Below are positions 28,734 to 37,837 of a DNA stretch of 60,135 nucleotides, in pieces. The translations under genes were made by a program, and so were the position numbers. Every line of letters starts with the position of its first letter. Within the stretch, counting starts at the first letter, position 1. The notes beneath the pieces were generated by a model. The model was not told the DNA's origin. It ran no database searches and saw nothing but the letters and a program-made list of their open reading frames with translations. Source of the stretch: Candidatus Cloacimonadota bacterium (GTDB taxonomy: Bacteria; Cloacimonadota; Cloacimonadia; JGIOTU-2); contig JAGMCF010000192.1 of assembly GCA_023129415.1 (NCBI GenBank), positions 1 to 60,135 on the forward strand, read 5' to 3'.

Positions 28734-29423
28734 TTATAATAGATTTTTCTCTTTAAAACTACAGAATGAATCTTTTGATATAATAATATGATCAACCACA
28801 TCGATCCCCAGAATCTTACCGGCTTCTATCAATCTTTTTGTAATATCCAAATCATCTTCTGAAGGTTGTGTATCACCTGAAGGATGGTTGTGAACAATGA
28901 TTACAGTTGATGCGGAGTTTTTTATAGCAGGTAGAAAAACTTCTCTTGGGTGTGCTAAACTTGCACTTAATGTGCCTGTTGAAACTTTATCTACACCTAT
29001 TAAATTATTTCGCGTAGTTAATGAAAGGATATAAAAACTCTCTTTCTTTTTATTGCCGATTTCATTTTGCAAAAGTTTGAATACACTTTCAGGTCCTTCA
29101 ATTTTTTCTCCATACTTTGTAATTTGGATTTCTGCTTTTTCACCTAATTTGAAAGCAGCTTGAAGTTTGCATGCAGTAGCAAAACCGATACCTTTTACTT
29201 GTTTTAATTCCTCAATACTGGCATTTTTCATATTATTAAGATTTCCAAAGTGTGCAAGCAGGTTCTGGGCAACAGTTAAAACAGTTTGTCCTCTCCCTCC
29301 TTTTTCAATTATTAACGCAAGTAATTCCTGGGTGGAAAGATTATCTGCACCAACTTTTTGCAACCTTTCTCTTGGTCGCTCTTCTACTGGTAAATCTCTA
29401 ACCGTGTATGTTTTGTTATTCAT
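28734..29423 (-). CDS. radC: RadC-family JAB-domain protein
   Basis: LPVEERPRERLQKVGADNLSTQELLALII; VHNHPSGDTQPSEDD. Confidence 0.95.
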   Translation of the reverse strand: MNNKTYTVRDLPVEERPRERLQKVGADNLSTQELLALIIEKGGRGQTVLTVAQNLLAHFGNLNNMKNASIEELKQVKGIGFATACKLQAAFKLGEKAEIQITKYGEKIEGPESVFKLLQNEIGNKKKESFYILSLTTRNNLIGVDKVSTGTLSASLAHPREVFLPAIKNSASTVIIVHNHPSGDTQPSEDDLDITKRLIEAGKILGIDVVDHIIISKDSFCSFKEKNLL

Positions 29424-29558
29424 AGTTTTTTAAGGAATTTTCTTAATTATCATACATTAAAGTCAAGTTTTACTTTTTGGTTAAACTTATAATTGTAGAA
29501 GGTAAAAATAGATTTATATTCGGATTTGTATTTTGAAGTATATTTAGAATGAAATTTA

Positions 29559-30569
29559 TTAGAAATTTACAGTCAGCCCTACTCTGTGAGAATTTCCCAA
29601 ATCAACGTTTGTAATAAATGCGTAGTTAATGTTATATCGTTTATATCTAATTCCCATTCCTGCAGAAAAGTGTTTATCATAAAGCCCGGAACGGAATGAA
29701 AGCTGGTTATTGTATGTAAATTCTAATCCAACATTACGGGTTAATTCATACATATTGTCCCAATCATAAGCTAATATGATTTCTGATTTGATAAATTCAA
29801 GGGGTTGGACTATAGCTAATCCCAATTTTGGATTAGTAATAATTTCATCACTATGCTTAGATTTTGTATCCCAGGTAATTTCAGTACCAGCAACATCTTG
29901 AAGGTTGATAGCAAACTTGATTGCACCAAGCCAATCAACATCTGTAAGTAATGCAAAATCTGTTTTTATCATAAATGAGAGGTCAAATCCCATACCTGTA
30001 CCCATATTTTTGTAAAGATTTCTCTTGATATATTTGAATGTACCACCAATATAGTAGTCTACAGGAAGATCAAAAAGTGACCAGCCCAAATTTAAGATCT
30101 GTGATACTTTTTTCGCAAAAGCAAATTCAAAAAGCTGGTCTGTACTACTGAATGTTCCATCAGGAATACCTGTAAGTTGTTGTTCAACATCTGATGATCT
30201 TATATCAACATTTGTTCCAATAAGCCATTTTTCCTCATGAAGATCTATATCATCAATAGAAAGTTGTGTGAAACTAATGCCAATTGTAGTATTTGCTGGT
30301 AAGGGAATACAAAAAGAGAAGAAGTCATAAGCAGCTAAATTACCATATAGAAATGCTCGCATAACTTCTGCTTCAATCTCCTTTATCTGAGCCAAACCAG
30401 AAGCATTCCAATAAATAGCACTTCCATTATCAGCCACAGCAGCAAAGGCTCCACCCATTCCAAGTGGTCGAACGCCGCTTCCAATTATTATAAAATCGCT
30501 AGCATATCGTCCAGCAAATAAGATCTGTGGGAGTAATAAAATAATGATGATTATAAAAATTTTTTTCAT
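29559..30569 (-). CDS. PorV/PorQ-like outer-membrane protein
   Basis: SGVRPLGMGGAFAAVADNGSAIYWNASGLAQI; start probably at MKKIFIIIIILLLPQILFAG rather than 30638. Confidence 0.8.
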   Translation of the reverse strand: MKKIFIIIIILLLPQILFAGRYASDFIIIGSGVRPLGMGGAFAAVADNGSAIYWNASGLAQIKEIEAEVMRAFLYGNLAAYDFFSFCIPLPANTTIGISFTQLSIDDIDLHEEKWLIGTNVDIRSSDVEQQLTGIPDGTFSSTDQLFEFAFAKKVSQILNLGWSLFDLPVDYYIGGTFKYIKRNLYKNMGTGMGFDLSFMIKTDFALLTDVDWLGAIKFAINLQDVAGTEITWDTKSKHSDEIITNPKLGLAIVQPLEFIKSEIILAYDWDNMYELTRNVGLEFTYNNQLSFRSGLYDKHFSAGMGIRYKRYNINYAFITNVDLGNSHRVGLTVNF

Positions 30570-30983
30570 ATGAAAATCCTTTCGCCACAAAGGTTCATCC
30601 ATCGTCCCGATTAAATCGGGACTACGGAGAATGGACACAAAGACACAAAGAAAAAAATTAGAAACATAATAAATTCAACAACTCTAATGTAATTTTCATA
30701 CTCCTTTGTGTCCCGATTTGTTTTCGGGACATGTATGTTTCATCTGAAAATCCCTTGCCACAGAGACACAGAGAACACAGAGATAATTTCTATTTCTTTT
30801 TTGATTATCTTCAAATTCTGCATATAATTTTCATGCTCCTTTGCTTGCCCCCTTAAATATTCTTTTTATATTTAACTGGGGTGCTGGTTTGCTGTCCCCG
30901 TATACACGGGGATGTATGTTTCATATTTAATCTGTCAACTTTGCGTCCCGATACCGGGACGAACTTTCGCAAAGATTATATCT

Positions 30984-33900
30984 TCATCTTAGGATAGCCA
31001 GCTTCTCTATTTTTTCAATCACTTTCTTACCTTTTTTTGCAATGATTTTATAGAAATAAACACCATTTGCCAGTTTTCTTCCATCAAAATCCGTGCAATC
31101 CCATCCCCTTTCTTTTCGAGGATATTCATGGTATCCCACTGTGGTTGCCAGGTCTGATAATGTATTGACCAATCTCCCAGATACTGTGAAAATTTTTATT
31201 GTGATATCATCTGCGTCGTCAGTTAAAGTATATGTAAATCTTGTTCTTCCTTCATTATTTGGATCACTTGTTAATGAATACACAGGATTAGGATAGTTCC
31301 CAATATGAATTATATTAAACTCTTTTTGAACGGAGAAATTAACAATTTGTTCTTGATAGTTTCCATTAGCATCATTTACAGAAATAATAATTGTATAACT
31401 TCCTTCATCCACATCTATTTGGTATTTAACAGGAACTAAATTAAGATTTTGTTTGGAGATATGATAATTTGTGACCGTCTCACCATTTAGGAAGAGTTTA
31501 ATCTTCTCTACATCAATCCCGTTATCATCCTGAAGAAGGAAAGAAAAAGTAGCATTATCGTCAACATATTCACCGTTGGTAAACTCTTGACCTTGGACAT
31601 TCACATCGATTTTCGGGGGAGTAAAGTCATTGTTCTGGAAGAGAGAATAAATTCCAGGTCTTTCTATAAAAGCATATTTGACAGAGTCACCTTCTGGATA
31701 TGTATCTCCTCCGACTAAAAACCAATGCATAAGTTCGGGTTTATAACGATATATTTTGAAATTTCTTTTGTCTTCTGAAGATTGTGTTGAACTGTCAGTT
31801 TGTGAATAATTAAATCTGAGTTCAATATTTTTTCCATTTTTGAAAATACCTGAAGTGGTTAATTTTGTGGAATCAAAGATACCGATTTCATAACTGGCTT
31901 TTTTGTCATTCCGTAGCAGGATTTGAGAAATATCAGGTTGTCCACCTATTGGCTGATTGTTATCTTGATATTTATGGATGTAGAAGTAGCATTCGTTATC
32001 TACCAATCCTTCCGGAAATGTAACAACGAGATTAGAATCAAGACTACTATGCATACTCGGAAAATCAGAGGAAACAATAAAATTGTTTATTTGAAATTCT
32101 TTAGTGAGTTCGTTATTTGAATAATCTAATTCAAAGAATGTTGAACACAAATTCATCTTAATTAACCAATTTCTATTATAATATGGATATTGAGATATAA
32201 GAGCCCATCCTGATGGGGTTTTCCACCAGCCTCCTTTGTCTGGTGTGCTGGGACCACCATCCATCCATCCAACTTTTCCATCAAGGGTATGAATCTCATA
32301 TCCAATCCAATATTCAGTTAGTGGTTTAATTTTTATAGGAAAAGTAGGAATATGATCTACCCATTCATTAGCGTGGGAGTATCCTAATAGGGCTTCATAC
32401 ACTAACTCTCCGGGTGGATTTTCTGGAGAACCGCCTTCATAAATCTTTATAGTAATTTCACAGTTATAAGAAGCTGTTGGTGAATAAAATGAAACTTTAC
32501 CAATGACATCTCCTACATTGTCCTCAAGTTCATCAGGTGTAAAACGAGAAGCTATTTCCAGAGTGTGTTCATGAAACACATCAAAAACAAAAGATGGGTC
32601 ACCACAATAATTAATAATAATCCCAGGATTAACCCAAGCATTTAAATTATAAATTCCAGTAGTTAGATTACATGGAAATAAAATCTTTTCACTTTCCATT
32701 GGAAACAAACTATCAACTATTGTTGAATCAATCTTTGTTTCACCATTTTTAATAACAAGTTTTGCAGGTGGGGAGGTAAGATTTCCTTTGTTGAGTAACT
32801 TAACTTCAAAGTAGATTGAGTTATTTGAAATTATATTTTCAAAACTTTCGATAGCAATATCAGGTCCTGTTACTGTATATTGTATATCTTCAGAACTAAA
32901 TTGATTTAACGAGTCGTCTTTTACTTCAATCAAGTAAGATACAATTGTTTCATTGAGAAAAGCACTTATTGGTGACTCAGTGGCATAGGTTAAAGTATCA
33001 CATTGCTGCATCTGCATTGGAATAGTATCTCTTTTACCGGGATTTGTCCACCAAATACATCTTACAGTATCAATACCATCTTTATCATAGATTTTTGCAG
33101 AAATTGTAATAGAATCTCCAAGACAAGGTATCTCAGGCATAGCTGTAATATTAAAAATTGCAGATTTGCCAACAGTAAAAATTGTATAACCAATATAATC
33201 ACTTGTATCATCATAAGCATAGCTTCTAACTATTTGAGTAAATTCTGGTTCTGTATGTGTTGTATCAATTATGTATTCATATCCAGAATCATTATAGAAT
33301 TTTCTATTAATATCATAAAGCTCAACCTGTTTTTTTTCATCCTCGTGATATGGGTCGGGTATTAAGTCCTGCTCATCAGTAATATAATATGCAACTCTAT
33401 TTAATGTTGAGTCTATATTATTTATGAATATTTGAACAGTATCTCCCAACACAAATTCATAACTATTAAGATCAACATCAAGTTTCTTATTCTTTTTGGG
33501 AAGCACAATATTTATTGCTGGGTCACCCATATAATTGAAAGTTCTTAAGAAAGTTAGACCTATATCGTCAAAACCATTATAGATACAATACTCAATTTTT
33601 GAAAGGTTGGAAAGTTCAGCAAAGTTACGCATATCTCTATTAAATATGTTGTTGAACATTAATTCAGCTAATACTTTATCTTGGGTTAGAAATCCTTTAG
33701 CTGCACCACCAAAGAATCCAATAGCTCCTTTTTCCGGTTCAATAATAAATGCTTCTCCGAGACAGCTACAGCCAGGATATTCAAAGTTTGAAGTATAACA
33801 GGTCAAACTGCTAATTATTGGATAATTGTCATTAAAAAGAGTAAAAATATCAGCAAGATTCAACAAGTTAAGGTCAGACCATATCTGCCCACCACCATGT

Positions 33901-36434
33901 CCCATAAATTGTATAAATGCTGTTCCATCATCGATATAGTCCTTTAAATCAGTTGTGCCTCCCCAGTATGGATGATCATGGGATTGTTGAGCATAAATTC
34001 TGGAAACTCGAAATTCATCAGGGATGTATTCCTTTTTCAGGCTTTCATTTTGCTCTTCAAATGTGCCTTCACCACCTGCAATTAGCATACAATGATTACG
34101 CCAAACATCATTGAAATTTGGTTCAGTATTATAATGAATTGTCTTTTCTAAAACTGGAGCAATTTGTTCCTTTTCACAGATTGGAATTCTACCAATTGCA
34201 AGATCCGGCAATTCATCATCTCCAACTATACAAGCAAACCAATTATCATTAACAGTTGCTCCAAAATGATATGACCAGCTCATCTTTGTTGGGACTATAC
34301 TGTACTTCTTATCTGGAGAAGAATCTCGCTCATCATAGCAGGCATCACCTAAAAGGAGAACATATTGAACTGCTGGTTCTTGCCAATTATTATATGCATA
34401 TTTCAGGAAATCCTGGATCGCCTGAATGGATCGGATTCCGTAACTAAATTCGCCAAAGATATCTTCAAGAGCGACTGGCATTACAGTGAGATTTCCATAT
34501 TCCTGCCAATGAGCAACGAATTCAAGTATTGCTTCATCATTAATAAAATCTCTAATAGAAATTAAGATATAATCTGCCTGATTATTTGTATCGTGTAGAT
34601 TGCTGGGCATATCAGGTTTAACAAGTTTGGGAACTAATTTTTGTTGGGAATTTGCTGCAATATATTGTGTCGAATCATCAATTACTTCATCTTGAAATAT
34701 GACTATAAAAGGTGGTCCTCCAGCAGGCATTGTTGATTCTATGCTAACATTTTCAAGCTTGCTTACTCCAATTTTATAAACATCTATATCAGAAGATAGG
34801 AAGCCATTAATCTCAAATTGGAATAATCCGGATTCATAAAAGGAAGGTTTATTAAATTCAAGGATTTCATCATAAGGAATAAATTCCCGCCAATAAGTGA
34901 TATCAATATAGTCCAATATAACCATATCATAACTTGCATCAGTATCACCGGGCATAGAAATATAAATCATATTAGTCCCATTATTCAAGTTGTCATTGGA
35001 CATTGTGCCAGTAATGATTTGTTCTGTTTGATTCTGCCAATATTCAGATCCCACTTGAGAAGAGTTTATATAAGCTAATGCATGATGCCTTCCTGTATTT
35101 GTTACCTCGCCCGTCTCTGGGTCAGTTTTGAAATATGTATTGCCAAATAGTTCAACTTGAATTGTAGCCCGAGCATCTTGTATATTAATTTGTGCTGGAT
35201 TGTGTAATGTAAATGAAAAACTTTTCATATTAGGAGCACTGATTTGAGTCCAGAACCAATAATCCTCTCTATCGTAAACCCGACTGAGTTTATTATAAAT
35301 ACTTTGACGCTCTAAGTGAATATTTGTATCAAAATAATATGGTCTTTTATATTTTCTCGGATCAGTTTCGTATAATCCACAGTCTTCAACAGCAAGTCGT
35401 GCTCCTAAATGTTCCTCATTGTATTCAAGAATAAAGCAATTTTCCCATGAGTAATTATCATAAAAACAATCTTTACCGTGATTAATATCAGCATAAAATT
35501 CAAAATAATCTTCCTCATCAAAAGAACCATCATATTCACCGTAAAAATAGATTGGCACAGGATTTCCTTTATTGTATAATTCAAGATAGTGAGGATTTAT
35601 CTTATCAATGTCAAAATCGAACTGATAATCAAATCGCAAGGAATCTTGCCAGAATGCAATTGTATCCTTTAGATAAGAGTATGTTATTTTGTAAATACCT
35701 TTTTGGTCAATAATAAATTGGAATTTATTTATAATAGGCTCATCCTGTCTATATTTTGGAGAGTAAGAAGTTTCCCTTTCTTTTCTCCAATTTTTTGAGA
35801 ATTTATTGTTAATAATAAAGTCATCAGCGATATTATCGATATAATTTAATCCTGTGAAATTATTTCTTTTCTTACTTCCAATTATCTCAATATTAATTGT
35901 TAAATCATTATAAATTTTTACTTTATTCTCTACGGGATTAAACTGGATTGGGAAAATTCGGATTACACCCAAATTTCTATCTCCCACATATCCAATGATT
36001 TCAGATTCAGTTATCTTCCCCGGAAAATATGAGTGTGACCGGTAACTCGCTGGAATTTTAAAGTTTGTTATTAATTTGTCGTTTTTCTCAATATATGTGG
36101 GGTTAAAAGCTATATTTTTATTTTCAATTAACTTGTGATTTTCATATAATATTTTAGCTTTAATATTTCCATCAGGGGGTAGGCCAATTACTTTAGAAAG
36201 AAATGGAAGTTGTGGTGCACTTTCTTCACTAATTATAAGAAAGTCAATTTTTGGAAGGGCAATATTTTGATATAGTTGACCTTCAATATTAATATCAGAG
36301 AAAGAGTATTCATCTATATGAAGTTTAAGCTGAATGTTGTTTTCAGTCATTTTTGTAATCGTGAAACTATTTTCAGACCATAAATAATTGAAAATTAAAA
36401 GAAATAGGATGCTTACAAAAAGTATTTTTCGCAT
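30984..36434 (-). CDS. Gingipain-like C25 cysteine peptidase with C-terminal T9SS/FlgD-like sorting domain
   Basis: FIQFMGHGGGQIWSD and SLTCYTSNFEYPG catalytic blocks; C-terminal NYPNPVYSLT...GRKLANGVYFYKIIAKKGKKVIEKIEKLAILR. Confidence 0.85.
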   Translation of the reverse strand: MRKILFVSILFLLIFNYLWSENSFTITKMTENNIQLKLHIDEYSFSDINIEGQLYQNIALPKIDFLIISEESAPQLPFLSKVIGLPPDGNIKAKILYENHKLIENKNIAFNPTYIEKNDKLITNFKIPASYRSHSYFPGKITESEIIGYVGDRNLGVIRIFPIQFNPVENKVKIYNDLTINIEIIGSKKRNNFTGLNYIDNIADDFIINNKFSKNWRKERETSYSPKYRQDEPIINKFQFIIDQKGIYKITYSYLKDTIAFWQDSLRFDYQFDFDIDKINPHYLELYNKGNPVPIYFYGEYDGSFDEEDYFEFYADINHGKDCFYDNYSWENCFILEYNEEHLGARLAVEDCGLYETDPRKYKRPYYFDTNIHLERQSIYNKLSRVYDREDYWFWTQISAPNMKSFSFTLHNPAQINIQDARATIQVELFGNTYFKTDPETGEVTNTGRHHALAYINSSQVGSEYWQNQTEQIITGTMSNDNLNNGTNMIYISMPGDTDASYDMVILDYIDITYWREFIPYDEILEFNKPSFYESGLFQFEINGFLSSDIDVYKIGVSKLENVSIESTMPAGGPPFIVIFQDEVIDDSTQYIAANSQQKLVPKLVKPDMPSNLHDTNNQADYILISIRDFINDEAILEFVAHWQEYGNLTVMPVALEDIFGEFSYGIRSIQAIQDFLKYAYNNWQEPAVQYVLLLGDACYDERDSSPDKKYSIVPTKMSWSYHFGATVNDNWFACIVGDDELPDLAIGRIPICEKEQIAPVLEKTIHYNTEPNFNDVWRNHCMLIAGGEGTFEEQNESLKKEYIPDEFRVSRIYAQQSHDHPYWGGTTDLKDYIDDGTAFIQFMGHGGGQIWSDLNLLNLADIFTLFNDNYPIISSLTCYTSNFEYPGCSCLGEAFIIEPEKGAIGFFGGAAKGFLTQDKVLAELMFNNIFNRDMRNFAELSNLSKIEYCIYNGFDDIGLTFLRTFNYMGDPAINIVLPKKNKKLDVDLNSYEFVLGDTVQIFINNIDSTLNRVAYYITDEQDLIPDPYHEDEKKQVELYDINRKFYNDSGYEYIIDTTHTEPEFTQIVRSYAYDDTSDYIGYTIFTVGKSAIFNITAMPEIPCLGDSITISAKIYDKDGIDTVRCIWWTNPGKRDTIPMQMQQCDTLTYATESPISAFLNETIVSYLIEVKDDSLNQFSSEDIQYTVTGPDIAIESFENIISNNSIYFEVKLLNKGNLTSPPAKLVIKNGETKIDSTIVDSLFPMESEKILFPCNLTTGIYNLNAWVNPGIIINYCGDPSFVFDVFHEHTLEIASRFTPDELEDNVGDVIGKVSFYSPTASYNCEITIKIYEGGSPENPPGELVYEALLGYSHANEWVDHIPTFPIKIKPLTEYWIGYEIHTLDGKVGWMDGGPSTPDKGGWWKTPSGWALISQYPYYNRNWLIKMNLCSTFFELDYSNNELTKEFQINNFIVSSDFPSMHSSLDSNLVVTFPEGLVDNECYFYIHKYQDNNQPIGGQPDISQILLRNDKKASYEIGIFDSTKLTTSGIFKNGKNIELRFNYSQTDSSTQSSEDKRNFKIYRYKPELMHWFLVGGDTYPEGDSVKYAFIERPGIYSLFQNNDFTPPKIDVNVQGQEFTNGEYVDDNATFSFLLQDDNGIDVEKIKLFLNGETVTNYHISKQNLNLVPVKYQIDVDEGSYTIIISVNDANGNYQEQIVNFSVQKEFNIIHIGNYPNPVYSLTSDPNNEGRTRFTYTLTDDADDITIKIFTVSGRLVNTLSDLATTVGYHEYPRKERGWDCTDFDGRKLANGVYFYKIIAKKGKKVIEKIEKLAILR

Positions 36435-36437
36435 AAT

Positions 36438-37721
36438 TTACTTGTTAGACGAGATTTTTTGAATCCCTTTTTGTGCAATATCAGTTCTGAAATACATACC
36501 TTCAAAAGAGATATTTTTTAAGTTTGTATATGCTTTTTCTTTTGCACTTATTAAATTATCTGCAACAGCTGTTACAGAGACAACTCTTCCACCATTGGTT
36601 TGGTATTGTCCATTTTCACATTTAACTCCAGAGAAAAAAAGTAATACATCTTTATCATCGATATTTTCAATCCCTGATATTTTTTTACCCTTTTCATATT
36701 TTCCCGGATAGCCTTGGGAAGCCAATACTACAGCGACAGCACTTTTATTTTTCCATTTAAGTTCGATTGTATTTATTTTCTTTTCAGTTATTGCTTGGCA
36801 AATATCAACTAAATCATTTTCTAATAATGGAAGTATTACCTGAGCTTCTGGGTCACCAAGACGGCAATTGAATTCCAATACTTTTGGTTCATCTTTTGTA
36901 ATCATCAAGCCAGCATATAAAATTCCAATAAAAGGACGATCTTCTTTAAGCATACCATTTAGCGTAGGAGCGATAATTTTATCATCTATTTCTTTTTTTA
37001 GATTTTCTTGAAAGATAGCTGGAGCATATGCACCCATTCCACCGGTATTTGATCCTTTATCTCCATCTTTTAATTGTTTATGGTCTTGAGAGAGGATTGT
37101 TGATACAAAATGATTTCCATCACAGAATGCAAAAAGTGAAGCTTCCTCACCTTCTAGGAAGTCTTCAACAATAACTTTATGTCCCCCTTTTCCAAGCATA
37201 TCATAATGCATCAGGTGATTCAATATAATTTCCGTATCAGTATAATTATCACAAATAAATACACCTTTTCCACCAGCAAGCCCATCTGCTTTTATGACCA
37301 ATGGTCCGCCAGCTGGCGGATGATGAAGGATATAATCCAATGCCGGGACAATATCATCAAATGTCTGATATTTTGTAGTTGGAATATTATATTTTTTCAT
37401 GAAATTTTTAGCAAAGATTTTACTACTCTCAATCTCAGCGGCCAATTTTGAAGGACCAATTATATTCTTTCCAGCTTTATTAAATTCATCAACGATACCA
37501 TCAGCCAGAGGTTGTTCGGGTCCAACAAATGTAATATCAATACCTTCTGATACAGCAAATCTTAGAATGTCTTTGTTGGTATCCAGTTGAATTAATTGAG
37601 CAAGATTTTCCATACCGCAATTGCCTGGAGCAGCAAAAATTTGATTAACTTTGGGGCTCTGAGCAAATTTCCAAACCAATGTGTGCTCTCGCGCCCCACT
37701 TCCTATTACTAATACTTTCAT
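36438..37721 (-). CDS. purD: Phosphoribosylamine-glycine ligase
   Basis: MKVLVIGSGAREHTLVWKFAQSP; VVIEDFLEGEEASLFAF-like block; GGMGAYAPA. Confidence 0.97.
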   Translation of the reverse strand: MKVLVIGSGAREHTLVWKFAQSPKVNQIFAAPGNCGMENLAQLIQLDTNKDILRFAVSEGIDITFVGPEQPLADGIVDEFNKAGKNIIGPSKLAAEIESSKIFAKNFMKKYNIPTTKYQTFDDIVPALDYILHHPPAGGPLVIKADGLAGGKGVFICDNYTDTEIILNHLMHYDMLGKGGHKVIVEDFLEGEEASLFAFCDGNHFVSTILSQDHKQLKDGDKGSNTGGMGAYAPAIFQENLKKEIDDKIIAPTLNGMLKEDRPFIGILYAGLMITKDEPKVLEFNCRLGDPEAQVILPLLENDLVDICQAITEKKINTIELKWKNKSAVAVVLASQGYPGKYEKGKKISGIENIDDKDVLLFFSGVKCENGQYQTNGGRVVSVTAVADNLISAKEKAYTNLKNISFEGMYFRTDIAQKGIQKISSNK

Positions 37722-37739
37722 TATTATCAGTTAAATTAG

Positions 37740-37802
37740 TTGAATCAGTTGAATTTGTTGAATCAGTTGAATTTGTTGAATCAGTTGAATTTGTTGAATC
37801 AG
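37740..37802. repeat. Tandem repeat of 18-bp unit TTGAATCAGTTGAATTTG (about 3.5 copies)
   Basis: Direct reading of the intergenic sequence between purD and the FecR gene. Confidence 0.95.
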
Positions 37803-37837
37803 TACAACCAGTTCAACCAGTTAACCAGTTCAACCGA

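Noticed and set aside
37740-37802. Possible CRISPR array
   Set aside because: Repeats are contiguous 18-bp units without spacers, and no cas genes occur in the window.
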